Shown in pieces: positions 44,458-55,039 of a stretch of DNA of 64,000 bases; position 1 is the first letter of the stretch; each line of letters opens with the position of its first letter. Location of the stretch: assembly GCA_002964805.2 (NCBI GenBank), contig PUDQ02000001.1, forward strand, positions 5,046,001-5,110,000. The letters are read 5' to 3'. This DNA is from Trametes villosa (lineage: Eukaryota > Basidiomycota > Agaricomycetes > Polyporales > Polyporaceae). The notes under the pieces were generated by a model that saw nothing but the letters and a program-made list of their open reading frames with translations, did not search any database and was not told the origin of the DNA. The position numbers and the translations under genes are program-made.

Positions 44458-45085
44458 GCTGGCACCGGGCAGGCTGTCATGAGAGGGGGGTCCGGGGGTG
44501 ATGAGGGCTGGGATCCGGAGGGGCGGTGGCGGACGGTGCGCCTATCCGTCATGGCAACGTGAACGCGACATTCCAAGCTTAACGCCGATTATAGCCATCT
44601 GTGCTTCCGACATTGGATCAACGCGGGAGTGGAAGACGCTGCCTGCTGGGACCCCGTTGCCGCGACGGAGGCTGAGGCCGCTGTGCTGCTTCATGCTGAG
44701 GAGACGGTGGTGTTGTCGAGGAAGTCCTTGACATCGTTCTGGCAGCGGACAAGGACGCGTTACCCCAGTTCTGCACGGGCGTCCGGGGTAAATGACTCCG
44801 GAGGGAACGGCCCGGGTGCAGAACCCCCAAATGAAGGTTATCAAACGAGTTACGCGAGGAATATCGGGCACGTCAATTGATGGTACCTGGCGAAATTGCT
44901 GACAGAAATCGCTGGCAACGCGGGAGGACGTCGGTTTGAGTCTCGGTCGCTGTCCCTCTTGCTCTCAGCTTCACGCCTCTGTCTGCACCCCTCGCCGAGC
45001 TCGCAGGCCGCTCACAGTCCCTCCGCGGGACGTTCATTCTTTTTCATCACGCTCTTTGTCTTCCTGCTCCGGAAAATCAGCAAAA
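44458..45085. promoter_or_regulatory. Divergent promoter of two membrane-protein genes
   Basis: 628 bases between start codons on opposite strands. CT-rich tract about 44950-45070 just before the plus-strand ATG suggests the transcription start of the downstream gene. No coding signal supported. Confidence 0.45.
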
Positions 45086-47219
45086 ATGTTGGGCGAGTAT
45101 CTTGTTGAGAAGCGCGGTGTCCATCGCCGCGGTGCCGCAGGTGTCCGCCGCCTGAACAAACGATGGATGTTCACCCCCACGGCCATCTTTACTACCGATA
45201 CGGCTGACTTGCCTGCGGCGACCTCGGAGCCTGTTGGTGAGTACATCCCGTCTTTCAAGTCTATCGTGCAGGGATGCCGCATCGCCCGCGAGGCTGATGC
45301 GGCAGTTTGCCATCGCACATTCTCCCCGTGGATCCGCGTCGGCTGCGGTTTATCCAAATGCGTGTTCGTTCGCATGCCGCTCCTCATTCTCCTCCCCCGA
45401 GCGCGTTTTCCTCAATTTATCGCGTTTGGCGACGAGGGGGACGCGTCTTGGCGCCTATTGTCTTGTCTTGATGGACTGTCCCTAGAATATATGCGCTAAC
45501 AAAATTTGTTAGCGGACCCTAACACCGCTCTCACAACGTCTGCGAATGCACCCGCCACCAGTCCGGCCACGGCTCTTAACCCGATCCCGACCCTGTCGAG
45601 CTCGTCCACCCCTTCTGCCGCAGTGACGCCCTCTCCGGCCACGACTTCTGCAACGCCTTCGCCCACTTCTACCTCATCCGCGAGCGTCGCCCCCGCCACT
45701 AGTCAGCAACAGCAGCAGCAGACCCAGCCTTCCCAGACCCAGGCAAACACCCCGGTGCAGGCCACGGTTAACCAGGCCACGGCCACCCGCACGATTTCCG
45801 ATGCGCTCACCGAGATCACCCAGACGCTGACTTCCACTCGCCCTGGTAATGCGGCCGCCGCGTCGAGCATCCAGCCGAGCGCATCCGCAACCACGACACC
45901 CACGTCTAACACGAGCAAAGGCGTCGTCGTCGGCGGGATCATTGCAGCCATCGTTGGAGTCGCTGGTATCCTATTTGCGGTGGTTTACTTCATCGTGAGT
46001 CGTATACGTGGGGGATTACCGCTACTGTTGTTTATTCATTCCTCTATAGCGCCGTTCTCGCAAGAGCGAAGATGGTGAAGACGGGAACGACTTTAACGCA
46101 CAGGCTTTCCGCCGTCAGTCCGTGGTGCTCCAGGATGACGGTGCCCCTGTCATGAGCCGCGCCATGACTGTCAACCGGGGTGGGAACACGCCCCGCCCTC
46201 CCACCATGATTGAGCGGAAGATGGCCAACACGCCTGTCAACTACGATATCCCCGCCATGGCTCATCCCTACGGTTATGCCGGCGCATATGGTCAGCCTTC
46301 TTTCACCCCTGGTCAAATCGTATCCCCTGGTCCCTACACCCCGACCTCTGTCAACTCTGCGAACCCGTTCTTTGCGCCCTACGGCGAGTCACCGATCAGT
46401 TCGCCTGTCTCCGTGGCGCCGTACGACTCTGCGTATAACGCTCAGGGCCAGCTGATCTCCCGCCAGCCCTCCAATGGATCCGCTGCCGTCCTCTCGCGCC
46501 AGCCCTCGTCTACCGCCCTCCCGACTCCGCCGCCCGCCGAAGGGGCCCAGTACGTTGACCTCAGCCGGTCCAGCGTCACGCCCTTCCAAGCTGCCCAGTA
46601 CGCAGAGATCTCTCGCCGCCTGAACACCACCCCGCCTCAAGCTCTCCCTGCCTCTGAGGTCGCTGAGGTTGCCGAGGAACTTGCTGAGCACGATGAACCC
46701 GCCCCGGCCCTCCCCACGAAGTCGGTCGAGCCGCTTGAGCTCCAGCCGAGCCTTAGCTTCGACGAGGCGCAGCACCTTACCGTGCAACCCACGCCCAGGG
46801 AGAACTCCTTCCCCGAGTCGCCTTTCGCCGACCCCACCATGAGCTTCCATGAGGAGCAGTTCCAGCACGCCCCCGAGCGCGACTCGTTCCCCCAGCCGCC
46901 CTCGCCGACGTTCTCGTCTACCTCGCGCGTCACGTCTAAGCCGCCCACCCTCCCGGAGATCCACATCCAGCAGCGCCCCTTCTCGCCGGTCTCTCTCGAC
47001 TTCCCGCTCGTTCCGTCCACGCCGCGCGCGGTGCCCTCCCCGCTGGCCTCGACGTTCAGCATGCCGTCGCCCCCTGCGGACGCGCATTTCCCTGAGAGCC
47101 CGAAGTCCGCTGGGCCTGCCCCTCTGCCACGCACCCAGCCCGCCGTGACGCCGATGAGCAAGCGTCCTGACACAGTGTATACGCTGTACGACGAGGACGA
47201 CGCCTACGCCGGCATCTAA
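45086..47219 (+). CDS. Ser/Thr-rich single-pass membrane protein with long cytosolic tail
   Basis: Exons 45086-45236, 45513-45994, 46050-47219; 600 aa. The N-terminus (MLGEYLVEKRGVHRRGAAGV) is basic and has no signal peptide. Residues about 51-185 are Ser/Thr/Pro-rich with a Gln run (SQQQQQQTQ), mucin-like. A transmembrane helix (GVVVGGIIAAIVGVAGILFAVVYFI, 187-211) is followed by a RRSRK stop-transfer. The 390-residue tail is Pro/Ser-rich and ends DTVYTLYDEDDAYAGI, a C-terminal motif I recall from related basidiomycete membrane proteins. It resembles cell-wall/surface sensors in layout (Ser/Thr-rich outside, one helix, signalling tail), but that role is inferred. Intron 1 (276 nt) is long and could hide an alternative first exon carrying a signal peptide. 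Confidence 0.72.
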
Positions 47220-48355
47220 ACGCGCAGACTTGTACCACCACCACCCGCGGCCTCCCTTCTTGCCGCCTGACGCGCCCCCGTGGCGTGATCTGGCGCGGGA
47301 GCGCACGCGCTGTAGCATTGCCCTCGCTGTTCGACATGTGTCCTGTCTTGTCCTACTTATCCTTTGGTGTGTGTTCCTGTGCTTGTGTTCGTTTGGCGTA
47401 TCTATGCGGCGGCGGGGCAGAACTGGGTTCTCTGGGCGCGCGAGCATGCACCTCGCCCGTCGTCTGTCACTTCCACCCCCTTACCCCTTCCTCGCGTCCG
47501 CGCTACCCATGCTCGCTCCCCTGCGGTTGATCCCCTCCCTGTGTTCGACGGCTCTAGACGAGATCCCCCTCCTCCGGTCCGCTCTACAGCGACCGACTCC
47601 AACTCCCTCCTTCCCTCATCTGAAATCTGTTCCGTATCGTTTGGTGTCGCTCCGCCCGCGTTCGCTCCTTCACTTCCTCTTCCGTGCGGGCGGAGCACAG
47701 TATCGCGTTTGCTCGCTTGGCGCAGGCGGGCAGCCGCCTCCTCCGTCCCCACTGGGCAACGAGCCGCTGCAATCTCGTCGATACCTCGTTTACGCTTTAT
47801 TACCACACTTTCTACGTCCCTGTCTGCCGAGTTCCCGATGTGGCCACATTAATACCATCCGTTGGCTGCAGTGTACACAATACGCCCACAACGGCGTCTG
47901 CGATGCGGCCTGATGTGACTCGACGCCGTGCTTTGTGGGCCGTGTGCATATGTACTGGGTGGCCCAAGGTGAGTTGAGTTCATCCTGGAATCGCTCGTTA
48001 TAAACTGACTAAGTGGTTTACAGCTGTAGTACAAGTAGCCTCAGCCAGCCGAGCTTGTTCCTGAGATCTGCTCTGAAGCTTGAATGCCCAGTACAGCACA
48101 GGCCTGAGGACGAACATGCTCGAAAACAAGGGTGCCACGACGCATATATACCGCAGTGTACCCGATGTTCTCGGACACGCAGGCCCGGAGTGGCACACTG
48201 GGGCGCCTATGAACGCCTTATAAGACTTGGGTGGCACAAGTTAACGTCTACATCTCTCTCTTCCCTCTCTCCCCACTCGAGTTTTCCCTACCCCTCCGGT
48301 AGAGATCCTGACATTACGCAGGTCGACATTCGCATCAAACAACCCGCTTACCAAC
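47220..48355. other. Intergenic, no supported gene
   Basis: 3' flank of the Ser/Thr-rich protein gene and 5' flank of the LisH-paralogue. CT-rich around 47.45-47.7 kb. Open frames overlap on both strands without motifs. Confidence 0.5.
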
Positions 48356-49199
48356 ATGAACACTTGCGAAAGCATGCCACCGCCTAATGGCCTGGTGGGA
48401 CCAGAGGGCAACGGCCCCCAGCCCATGCTGCATCCCGCGGAAGATCTGGAGAGGTTGATGCAGGATCTAGACTTGGGTAGTAGGGGCATGGCCGCGTACA
48501 CGGCAGAAGAGCAGGTTCGCCCTCCGTGGGACCTTCTTTGTCGTACGAACTAACCCGGGTCCCTGTGTACAGCAACTGGTGAACCAGGGCATGCTATACA
48601 TGGTCGGCGGTGCTGCCCCGAACTCACACTTCAATAGCTCGCCGCAGGATACTACCGCAGACGCAGCGCTGTCGCAGCAGCAGCAACAACCACAGCACCC
48701 GTGGCATGACCTACCGTCCCCGCAGGGCGTCCCGCCTTTGTCCAGGACCCTAGCGCCCACGACCTCGACGCCCTCGTCGATGACCACACCCTCGCCGTCC
48801 GCGATGCTGCTCACGTCGTTGCGGGCGCATTCGCAGGCACCGCCTTTACCCGCTCCGTCGGTGCGCTCCGCAGGGTTTGACGAGGTCGTCGCCGATCCCA
48901 TGGACTACAGCGCGGACCCGCTCGACTTCACCCACAGGAGCTTGGACGCGTCCATATTCGGGGAGCCGAACCTCGATTTCGAGCGCGACTTCTACGCGTG
49001 GTTCGCTCCCGAGCAGCTGCAGGACGGGTTTGGCGCGGTTGGCTCCGATCCCATCGACTTCGGCGCGAGCCACCCCGACTTTGCCGACGGGGCTTGGGTT
49101 TTCCCAACTTTGTCGGATGATTTCGAGCGCGACTTCGCGGCGTGGTATGGTCCCGAGTACGTTAAAGAGATGTCTATGGGCCACGCTGCTGCCCTCTGA
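48356..49199 (+). CDS. Truncated paralogue of the LisH regulator (no LisH domain)
   Basis: Exons 48356-48514 and 48573-49199; 261 aa. The protein is a collapsed version of the C-terminal half of the regulator at 31952-34952: SMPPPNGLVGPEGNGPQP matches TMPPPNGPGPMGNPQHTP; LMQDLDLGSRGMAAYTAEEQ|QLV matches LKQDLGLGDKETGACTPDEK|QQLV with the intron in the same place and phase; QGMLYMVGG and SSPQD...SQQQQQPQHP match QGMQYMPAG and RSPQN...SQQQQHPQHP; TTPSPSAM, LDASIFGEPNLDFERDFYAWF match TAPSPSAM, LDTSMFGETSLNFERDFAAWF. The Gln/Pro-rich middle and all of LisH/LUFS are missing, and the FERDF-AW motif occurs twice (about residues 205 and 240). The frame is intact over 261 codons, so it may be expressed; a competitor of the full protein is speculative. 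Confidence 0.7.
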
Positions 49200-49704
49200 A
49201 GCCCGCCACCACCGGACCGCCTACTCCTCCCTCTGCTCTCGTGGTTCCCCGAAGGCCTATCCACCCCCTCGGTGCGCCTGCTGCCGTCCGCGAAAGACCA
49301 CAAGCGGTCGGCGCCCGCACCTCCCTCCCGCTCACCACTGCGCCTATTCTCTCCCACATACACCTCAATCCCACCGCCATCCGTCATCTATTCTTCTCCG
49401 TTCGCTACCGGATTGTAAACCTACGCCTGCTGCCAGCCGTGTTTCTCTAGCCCATCGATTGACTCTGTTTCTATCTCTCTGCCCCATCTCCACTCCTGGT
49501 CCCGTCGCTGCCCTGTTGCCCCTTGTCTTATGACCATGTATAGTGTATAATGTACCCGCGCCCTTCGTTCGTGAGCCGCCCTCGCTTGTATCGGGCTCGT
49601 CAGGTTATTTTGTCCCGGATGGAATCACATATACTACTCGTCTTTCTACAATTCTCTCTAGTTGGTGTCGTGCCTGCTGAGTGAGTGACGACGACTCTGG
49701 CTCT
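49200..49704 (+). repeat. 3' flank of paralogue, inverted copy of 30963-31500
   Basis: Starts right after the stop codon and aligns block by block with the minus strand of 31500-30963, including 49593-49632 with 38 of 40 bases identical. Conservation outside the coding part shows DNA-level duplication of the gene's 3' end. Confidence 0.85.
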
Positions 49705-49960
49705 TTACCCGGAGAACCTTCCATAGAGGGGACCTCGGATTCCAGCTGTGATTCTGAATACGAGTCCGATGTTTTCGGAGGTCTAGGCACGACGATCAAT
49801 ACTGTACACACGGGCGCCTGTTACAGCTCTGCAAGGACTTTCACTCCGGTTTACTCGACCTCTTCGACAACAGCGTGATCCCTTCAGACCTCTGGAAAGC
49901 TGCTTCTTCTGCTCTGGAAAATTTGTCTAGACTAGCTGTATACTACTAGCGCAAGCGAGG

Positions 49961-50908
49961 ATGCCCCATAAACGCGCGAAACGCTCCGTCCGCGAGAAAA
50001 ACCGAGCTGAATCGTACGCCGCTTGTCTGCTCTACTTCTCTCAGGTACTCCGGCTCACACACCTTTCTCTGCAGGGGCGCGGACCTCGTCCCCGGCGCGC
50101 GCAAGTCAATTGAGAACGAGGAGATCCCGAAGAGCGCCGCGCGCGTGCTGAACGCGGCAAAGATCCAGCAAGACTGGGCCGCGAAGAAACGGAAGCAGCG
50201 CGGCGAGGCTGGCGACGACGACGGCGCAGCCGCGGGGCCGTCGCGTAAGAAACGCAAGGGGGCGGGTGGGAAGGAGGAGGGGGCGAGCACGCTGCGCATA
50301 CAGCCTGGGGAGTCGATCGCGCATTTCAACCGGTGCGTCTGCTTGTCCTTCCCTTCGGGGTGCCATGTTCGCTTACGCGCTTGGGTGCCGAATGTAGACG
50401 GGTTGAGGACTCGCTACGGCCTGCTGTGCGCGAGGCGATGCAGAGCTCGTCTGCGAAGATGCGTCGGACGCGGAAAGAGGAGGAAGAGGAGAAACTGGCG
50501 CAGAAGTCCGCGAAGAAAGCTGCCGGCTCTACAGCTCCCCAAAATTCCAAACGAAAAGCTGGTGCCGACGACGACACACCAGGTTCAGACTCGGAAGACG
50601 ACAAGAGCGGGCGCGCCGTGCCTCTGCGCCGTCCGGCAGCCAAGGACAGCGGCAAGGCGAAGGAGTTCGAGCGGATATTATCGTCTGCGCCGAAGCGGCT
50701 GAACGACGTCGTGCAGGCGCCGCCACAAATCAAAGCGATGCCCCGCAAGGCTAAAAAGCTTGCTGCGCAAAATGCGCAGAAAGCAGGAGGCGCGATGTCG
50801 CTCAAGGAGGGCGTTATGTCGATGGCGCAGAAGGCGATGATGGAGGAGGAGCGCGACCGTGTTATCAGGCTGTACCGGGAGATGAAGCGCGGGAAGACAT
50901 CGGCATAG
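49961..50908 (+). CDS. CCDC137-like nucleolar protein
   Basis: Exons 49961-50013, 50075-50332, 50398-50908; 273 aa. Very basic (MPHKRAKRSVREKNRA, KKRKQRG, RKKRKG). Landmarks shared with the CCDC137 family, in order: a short IPK start, an IQPGESIAHFNRRVE helix, a Lys/Glu-rich coiled stretch (MRRTRKEEEEEKLAQKSAKKAA), RLNDVVQAPPQI (family: F/LxDVVxAPP) and a C-terminal MEEERDRVIRLYREMK helix. Human CCDC137 localises to the nucleolus and chromosome periphery; the fungal function is unknown, with ribosome biogenesis a reasonable guess. Assignment is by motif order from memory, so moderate. Confidence 0.65.
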
Positions 50909-51584
50909 GTCGACGCTACTTGCCCAGGGAGAGCCATTTATGTGTTCACCGTATGTTCCCGTTTTCATCCACATTCATAGATCAACTGCAGCTCACTGAC
51001 CGGTCACCCTAGCACGCACACTGTTTGCCTGTAGGCTATAGTATCACTGCTATGACTTCGCATTGCGCTTCTCGCTTCATTCTGCCGATCTTTCACCAGT
51101 CTGCCTCTCGAAAAGCGATCTCATCGCTCCTGCGACGCGCTATACGTGCGCGCGAGCCCTTGGTTTGCCCATTCAGCTCCTTTGTAGCTCTCGCTATAGG
51201 GCAATGTTTGAACTAAGAGCGCCGGGCTCTACAAGTCTAGCCCTCTACTAAATCGCCGACAGGCACTGCAACACACGGAGCCGGACGATATACATAGTCC
51301 AACTCTAGAGGTTGCGGGTATGTATGTGCCGCTCCGACTACGTCGCGGGTAAGTACAACACAAATACTGATGTCGGCAGAGTACGATTCAGATGTCGATC
51401 GGAGGCGGTGCGTAAGCACTGCGGCACGGGGGCGCTTACAGCCTGCGCACCGCCCGCGCAGTCGATCAGCCTGCCTAACGCAATATAATGCACACGCTGC
51501 GCCCCTATATAGGACCCTGCTGCTCGTGGGTATCTCCAAGAGTCCTCTCTTTCCCCCACCACCCCGCGATAGCCAGACGCCAAG
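50909..51584. other. Intergenic
   Basis: Between two plus-strand genes. No coding signal. A TATATA-like run at about 51507 (CCTATATAGG) lies about 75 bases before the next start and is a plausible TATA element. Confidence 0.5.
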
Positions 51585-52761
51585 ATGATCATCGCCAACA
51601 ACGTCAATGACGAGCCCGAGAAGGCGCCAGCCTTGCCACCCAAGAGCCCTTCGGGCCCACCGGTGAGTTCAACAGGTTGTGAGGGTCTTTGCAGGAGCTG
51701 ATAAGCTGCGCTTTACCAGCCGCCTACGCATCTTGACCAGCTCCCTCCGCCGCCGCCGTATTCACCGGCTGCTGGTCCCAGTCGAGCCGCGGGGCCCCCT
51801 CCACAACTTCCCCCACAGCGCTCTCACAGCACTATCTTCCGCCCGCTCAACGCCCAAACCGTGAACCACTTCGAGCTATTCTCGAAACACACCCCCATCG
51901 AGGGCACTTACCTTGTCGACCCAACCCTGCCCTCCCTCGCGCCGATCCCGAAAAGCCTGTGCAAGCAGCGCAAGAAGCACAACAGGAGATGGGGAAAGAA
52001 GTCGCGCGGCTCTGAAATAAACGCCTCCTTCCGCACGCGCCACGGCAACATCAGCCTCGACGTAGCGATCGTAGGGCAGTCTCCACTTCCGCCGGCGCCA
52101 GGCACTCCGAAAGCACCAGCGGGCGTTATTGTCTCGAGTCAGCACGGCCGTATCAACCTGAACCTTGTAAGCACCGAGTGACATCTACACATCCGGTACC
52201 CGCAGCTAATACAATGCGCAGTTCGAGGTCCAGCCCGGACGTAGCATCGACCTCCAGGTCGAGTCCCGCCACGGCAAGATCACGATCCTCCTCCCGCCCA
52301 CGTTCGACGGCCCGCTTATGTTCGAGACGCGTAACCCGGGCGCGGTCACGTTCCTGCCCGCGTTCGCCGCGCGCACGCGCACGCTCCGCGCGGGCGACCG
52401 CGAGACGCTCGTCGTGTGCACCGCGCCCGACGCGCCGCCGAAGGCGCCCTCGCCGTCGCAGCCGGGCCCGGAGGACAGCGACCGCGTGTTCGTGCGCACG
52501 CGCCACGGGCGCATCACCGTCGGCATCAGCGGGCTCGACCGCGTCGAGGAGACGCAGGCCGTCGGAGGCCTGTTCCAGAAGCTCGGCGAGCTCCTCGAGG
52601 TCGGCGGGAGGGCACTCGGACAGTATGTCGAGGCGCACGCGTCGACGCTCGAGAAGAAGCTGACGGAGCGGAGCGTGCGGTTAGGACAGGCCATTGACGC
52701 GAAGTTCGCTGACAGGCCGCCGCCGGGACGTCCGAACCCTCACGCACCATACGCGATCTGA
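51585..52761 (+). CDS. DUF7330-like protein
   Basis: Exons 51585-51662, 51720-52166, 52222-52761; 354 aa. The N-terminal 70 residues are Pro-rich (LPPKSPSGPPP, QLPPPPPYSP). Then NHFELFSKHTPIEGTYLVDP introduces three similar beta units: INASFRTRHGNISLDVAIV, GVIVSSQHGRINLNL/IDLQVESRHGKITILLP, and VFVRTRHGRITVGISGLD. The repeated R/Q-HG-x-I is the hallmark and suggests a beta-solenoid or jelly-roll surface. This matches what I recall of the Agaricomycete DUF7330 family; no function is known. The C-terminus is a helical segment (VGGLFQKLGELLEVGGRALGQY). No signal peptide. Confidence 0.7.
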
Positions 52762-53277
52762 GCCAGGATTTGGGTTGTACTGTCTGCGTTCGTGTCTGTG
52801 TCCGCCTTCTCGCATTAGTGTGTGTATGATACGTTATGGCCGATGTCTTCCTACGCTTCTCGTGTTAACCCTTGTGGACCGTTGATACCCCTAGTACTAT
52901 AAGCCGCTCGCTTACATGTATCCACTCATCTTCAGGAACATGGAACAGAATTAACGATAGCTTCCGGAGGAATGACCATCTGATCGCTTTCACCCTGTCC
53001 AACCCAGGGAGCGGGAGAAGCTAGAATGACATCCCATGTTGACCGAGGGGAGGGCACACCTTCAGCGAGGGAAAGCAGGGCCCATGATTCACGAACGAAA
53101 CTGTCTTCCAATCCGCTCGATCTCACAGTGATTCACAGTGCCAGTGAACCTTTCGATGCAACGCCTGAGCCCGTGAACAGGGCGTCCCAGCCGATCCTCG
53201 ACACTGTTCGACGCATCGCTGTGCTTGGAGAAAGCAGTCAGTTTCTATCCGTTCCGGTGTATACCTAGACACCCACC
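52762..53277. other. Convergent 3' flanks
   Basis: Between the DUF7330-like gene (plus) and the first of two small paralogues (minus). No coding signal supported. Confidence 0.5.
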
Positions 53278-53634
53278 CTACAGTCGAGACGGCCTAGTTC
53301 CACTGAGCAGATACTGGCATCCGCTGTCGGGGTCGACGACGTACACGCGGATCCGCTCTGCCTGTGGTATCCCGTGGCCGCCATTCCACTCCAGCATGTT
53401 GAGTTTCTGCGAGCCGTCGCTCTGCACGCCGTAACCGGCCCTGACGCCGAGGTCGGTGTCGTTTCGGCAGACGCGGTAGGTGTACTGCTTTCCAGCGAGC
53501 ACACGCGGGAAGGTGACGTTGTCGATGTAGGTGTTCGGATTTCCGTGGCCCCAGTAGGGCGTGTAGTCGATGTGGATCTTGCGCATAGTCGAGGCGAGGA
53601 GGAGAAGAAGACACTCGGAGTTGGTGTTCGTCAT
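53278..53634 (-). CDS. Small protein of unknown function, tandem paralogue 1
   Basis: Single exon, 118 aa (starts MTNTNSECLLLLLASTMRK). From RKIHIDYTPYWGHGNPNTY to RVYVVDPDSGCQYLL it aligns without large gaps with the neighbour at 53989-54327, about half of positions identical. Shared landmarks: DYTP-W, VTFP-VL, YRV, DLGVR, DGS, LE-N-G-GIPQ, RVYVVDPD-G-QYL. No cleavable signal peptide is clear; the Met at TMRK (residue 17) is an alternative start. I do not recognise a domain; the pattern suggests a compact beta fold. Confidence 0.65.
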   Translation of the reverse strand: MTNTNSECLLLLLASTMRKIHIDYTPYWGHGNPNTYIDNVTFPRVLAGKQYTYRVCRNDTDLGVRAGYGVQSDGSQKLNMLEWNGGHGIPQAERIRVYVVDPDSGCQYLLSGTRPSRL

Positions 53635-53988
53635 GTCAACAACGCCTGGGAGATGGGCTGGTCGCCGCGTAAGCAGTCAGGTTTCCAGGACGGGGAGCGC
53701 GGGGGGAGCTGCACGTACCTCGTTGGTGGTTCGTTGGGTGATGTTGTAAGACGATGACGGACAGGTGTGACTTTATGCATGAAGGGGAAAGGCAGGGGCA
53801 GGATGATGTGGTTTAATGATATTGAGTGGGAACGTTTCTACCGCAGCGACGATCATGCGATCGAAAGCTTGCGAGATGGCCGCCGACGATCCTCTGCACA
53901 ACCCTACGACACGACGCCTATGCGAGGCACTTGCCCCTTCACGAGTTTACCCGTACGAGGATCTCCAGTGCCGCGGCCGGGAGCCGCT

Positions 53989-54327
53989 TTAGTTCCGCTG
54001 AGCGACGAGGTACTGGTTCCCTGTGTCAGGGTCGACGACGTAAACACGGACGCGTTGCGTCTGCGGGATGCCACAGCCGCGGTTGTACTCCAAGAAGTTC
54101 ACCGTCTCCGACCCGTCGATCTGGGCACCGGGGGCGCTCCGGACACCGAGGTCCTCGTCCCCGCAGACGACGCGGTAGGAATAGTGCTTGTCGACGAGGA
54201 CGCAGGGGAAGGTGACCGCGACGAGATGTGTTTCCGGCGGGCCACGGGTCCAGCGAGGGGTGTAGTCGAAGTGCACCTTGCGTAGGGTCGTGACCAGATG
54301 CAACAGGATAGAGCTCGGGCTTGACAT
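53989..54327 (-). CDS. Small protein of unknown function, tandem paralogue 2
   Basis: Single exon, 112 aa (starts MSSPSSILLHLVTTLRK). Same strand and same landmarks as the gene at 53278-53634: RKVHFDYTPRW, VTFPCVL, YRV, DLGVRS, QIDGSE, LEYNRGCGIPQ, RVRVYVVDPDTGNQYL. It has extra Cys residues (FPCVL, VVCGDE, NRGCGI) compared with its neighbour. Conservation of the protein while flanks differ supports both being real genes. Confidence 0.65.
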   Translation of the reverse strand: MSSPSSILLHLVTTLRKVHFDYTPRWTRGPPETHLVAVTFPCVLVDKHYSYRVVCGDEDLGVRSAPGAQIDGSETVNFLEYNRGCGIPQTQRVRVYVVDPDTGNQYLVAQRN

Positions 54328-55039
54328 GGTAGGGCTTGGGGTGCTCGGCGTGAGCGGTGGCGGTCAGTGTGAGGATGATTCAAAGTAGAACATACCGACC
54401 ACATAGACCTAGGGTGCAGGGTTTGCGATAGGGTTTGGTATGCTGCGGCTTCTATAGTCGAACATAAGCGTTCCCTTCCACATATTTACCGGCAGCGGGC
54501 AGTCCTCACCGTACACTTCCGGACAGGAACGCAAGCCGTGAGGTAACCACCGAAGCCGGGAGTCATTGATATTGCGCACCGAAGCCGCGTCCGGCAGGCG
54601 CAGTGTCATATGCAGCTACCCAGGTCTGACATTGGCAGGTGCTTGCGCAAATTAATCGACCTCTGGAATCTTCTGGGCCCAGCCCCGCTTGAGCGAAGCC
54701 AAGGCACGCAGAGCACTAAGTCCACATCGCGGGAGGGCACCACCTTACAGGGTGCTTAGATGACGATACCTGTCAGGCTGCTATTCAGTATTGCACAGCG
54801 GCGAAGCGCATGATAGGGACGTACCTGTGGCCGAACGCGGTCCGGGTCCGCACGTATATCTGTCTGGATAGAGTTTGGTGAAGACATGAAAGTACGTTGA
54901 ACGCAGTACAGTGTATACACTGTGCGAGAAGACGGCCGGTGCCGTTGGAGTGATACAGCCGTAAGCGCATTAAACAGCAGAGCAACAGCGGCTTGAAGCT
55001 TGATGGGTCACCAAAACATCTATACGGACATCGATACGC
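54328..55039. other. Intergenic
   Basis: Upstream of the small paralogue 2 (minus) and downstream of TPT1 (minus). No coding signal supported. Confidence 0.5.
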
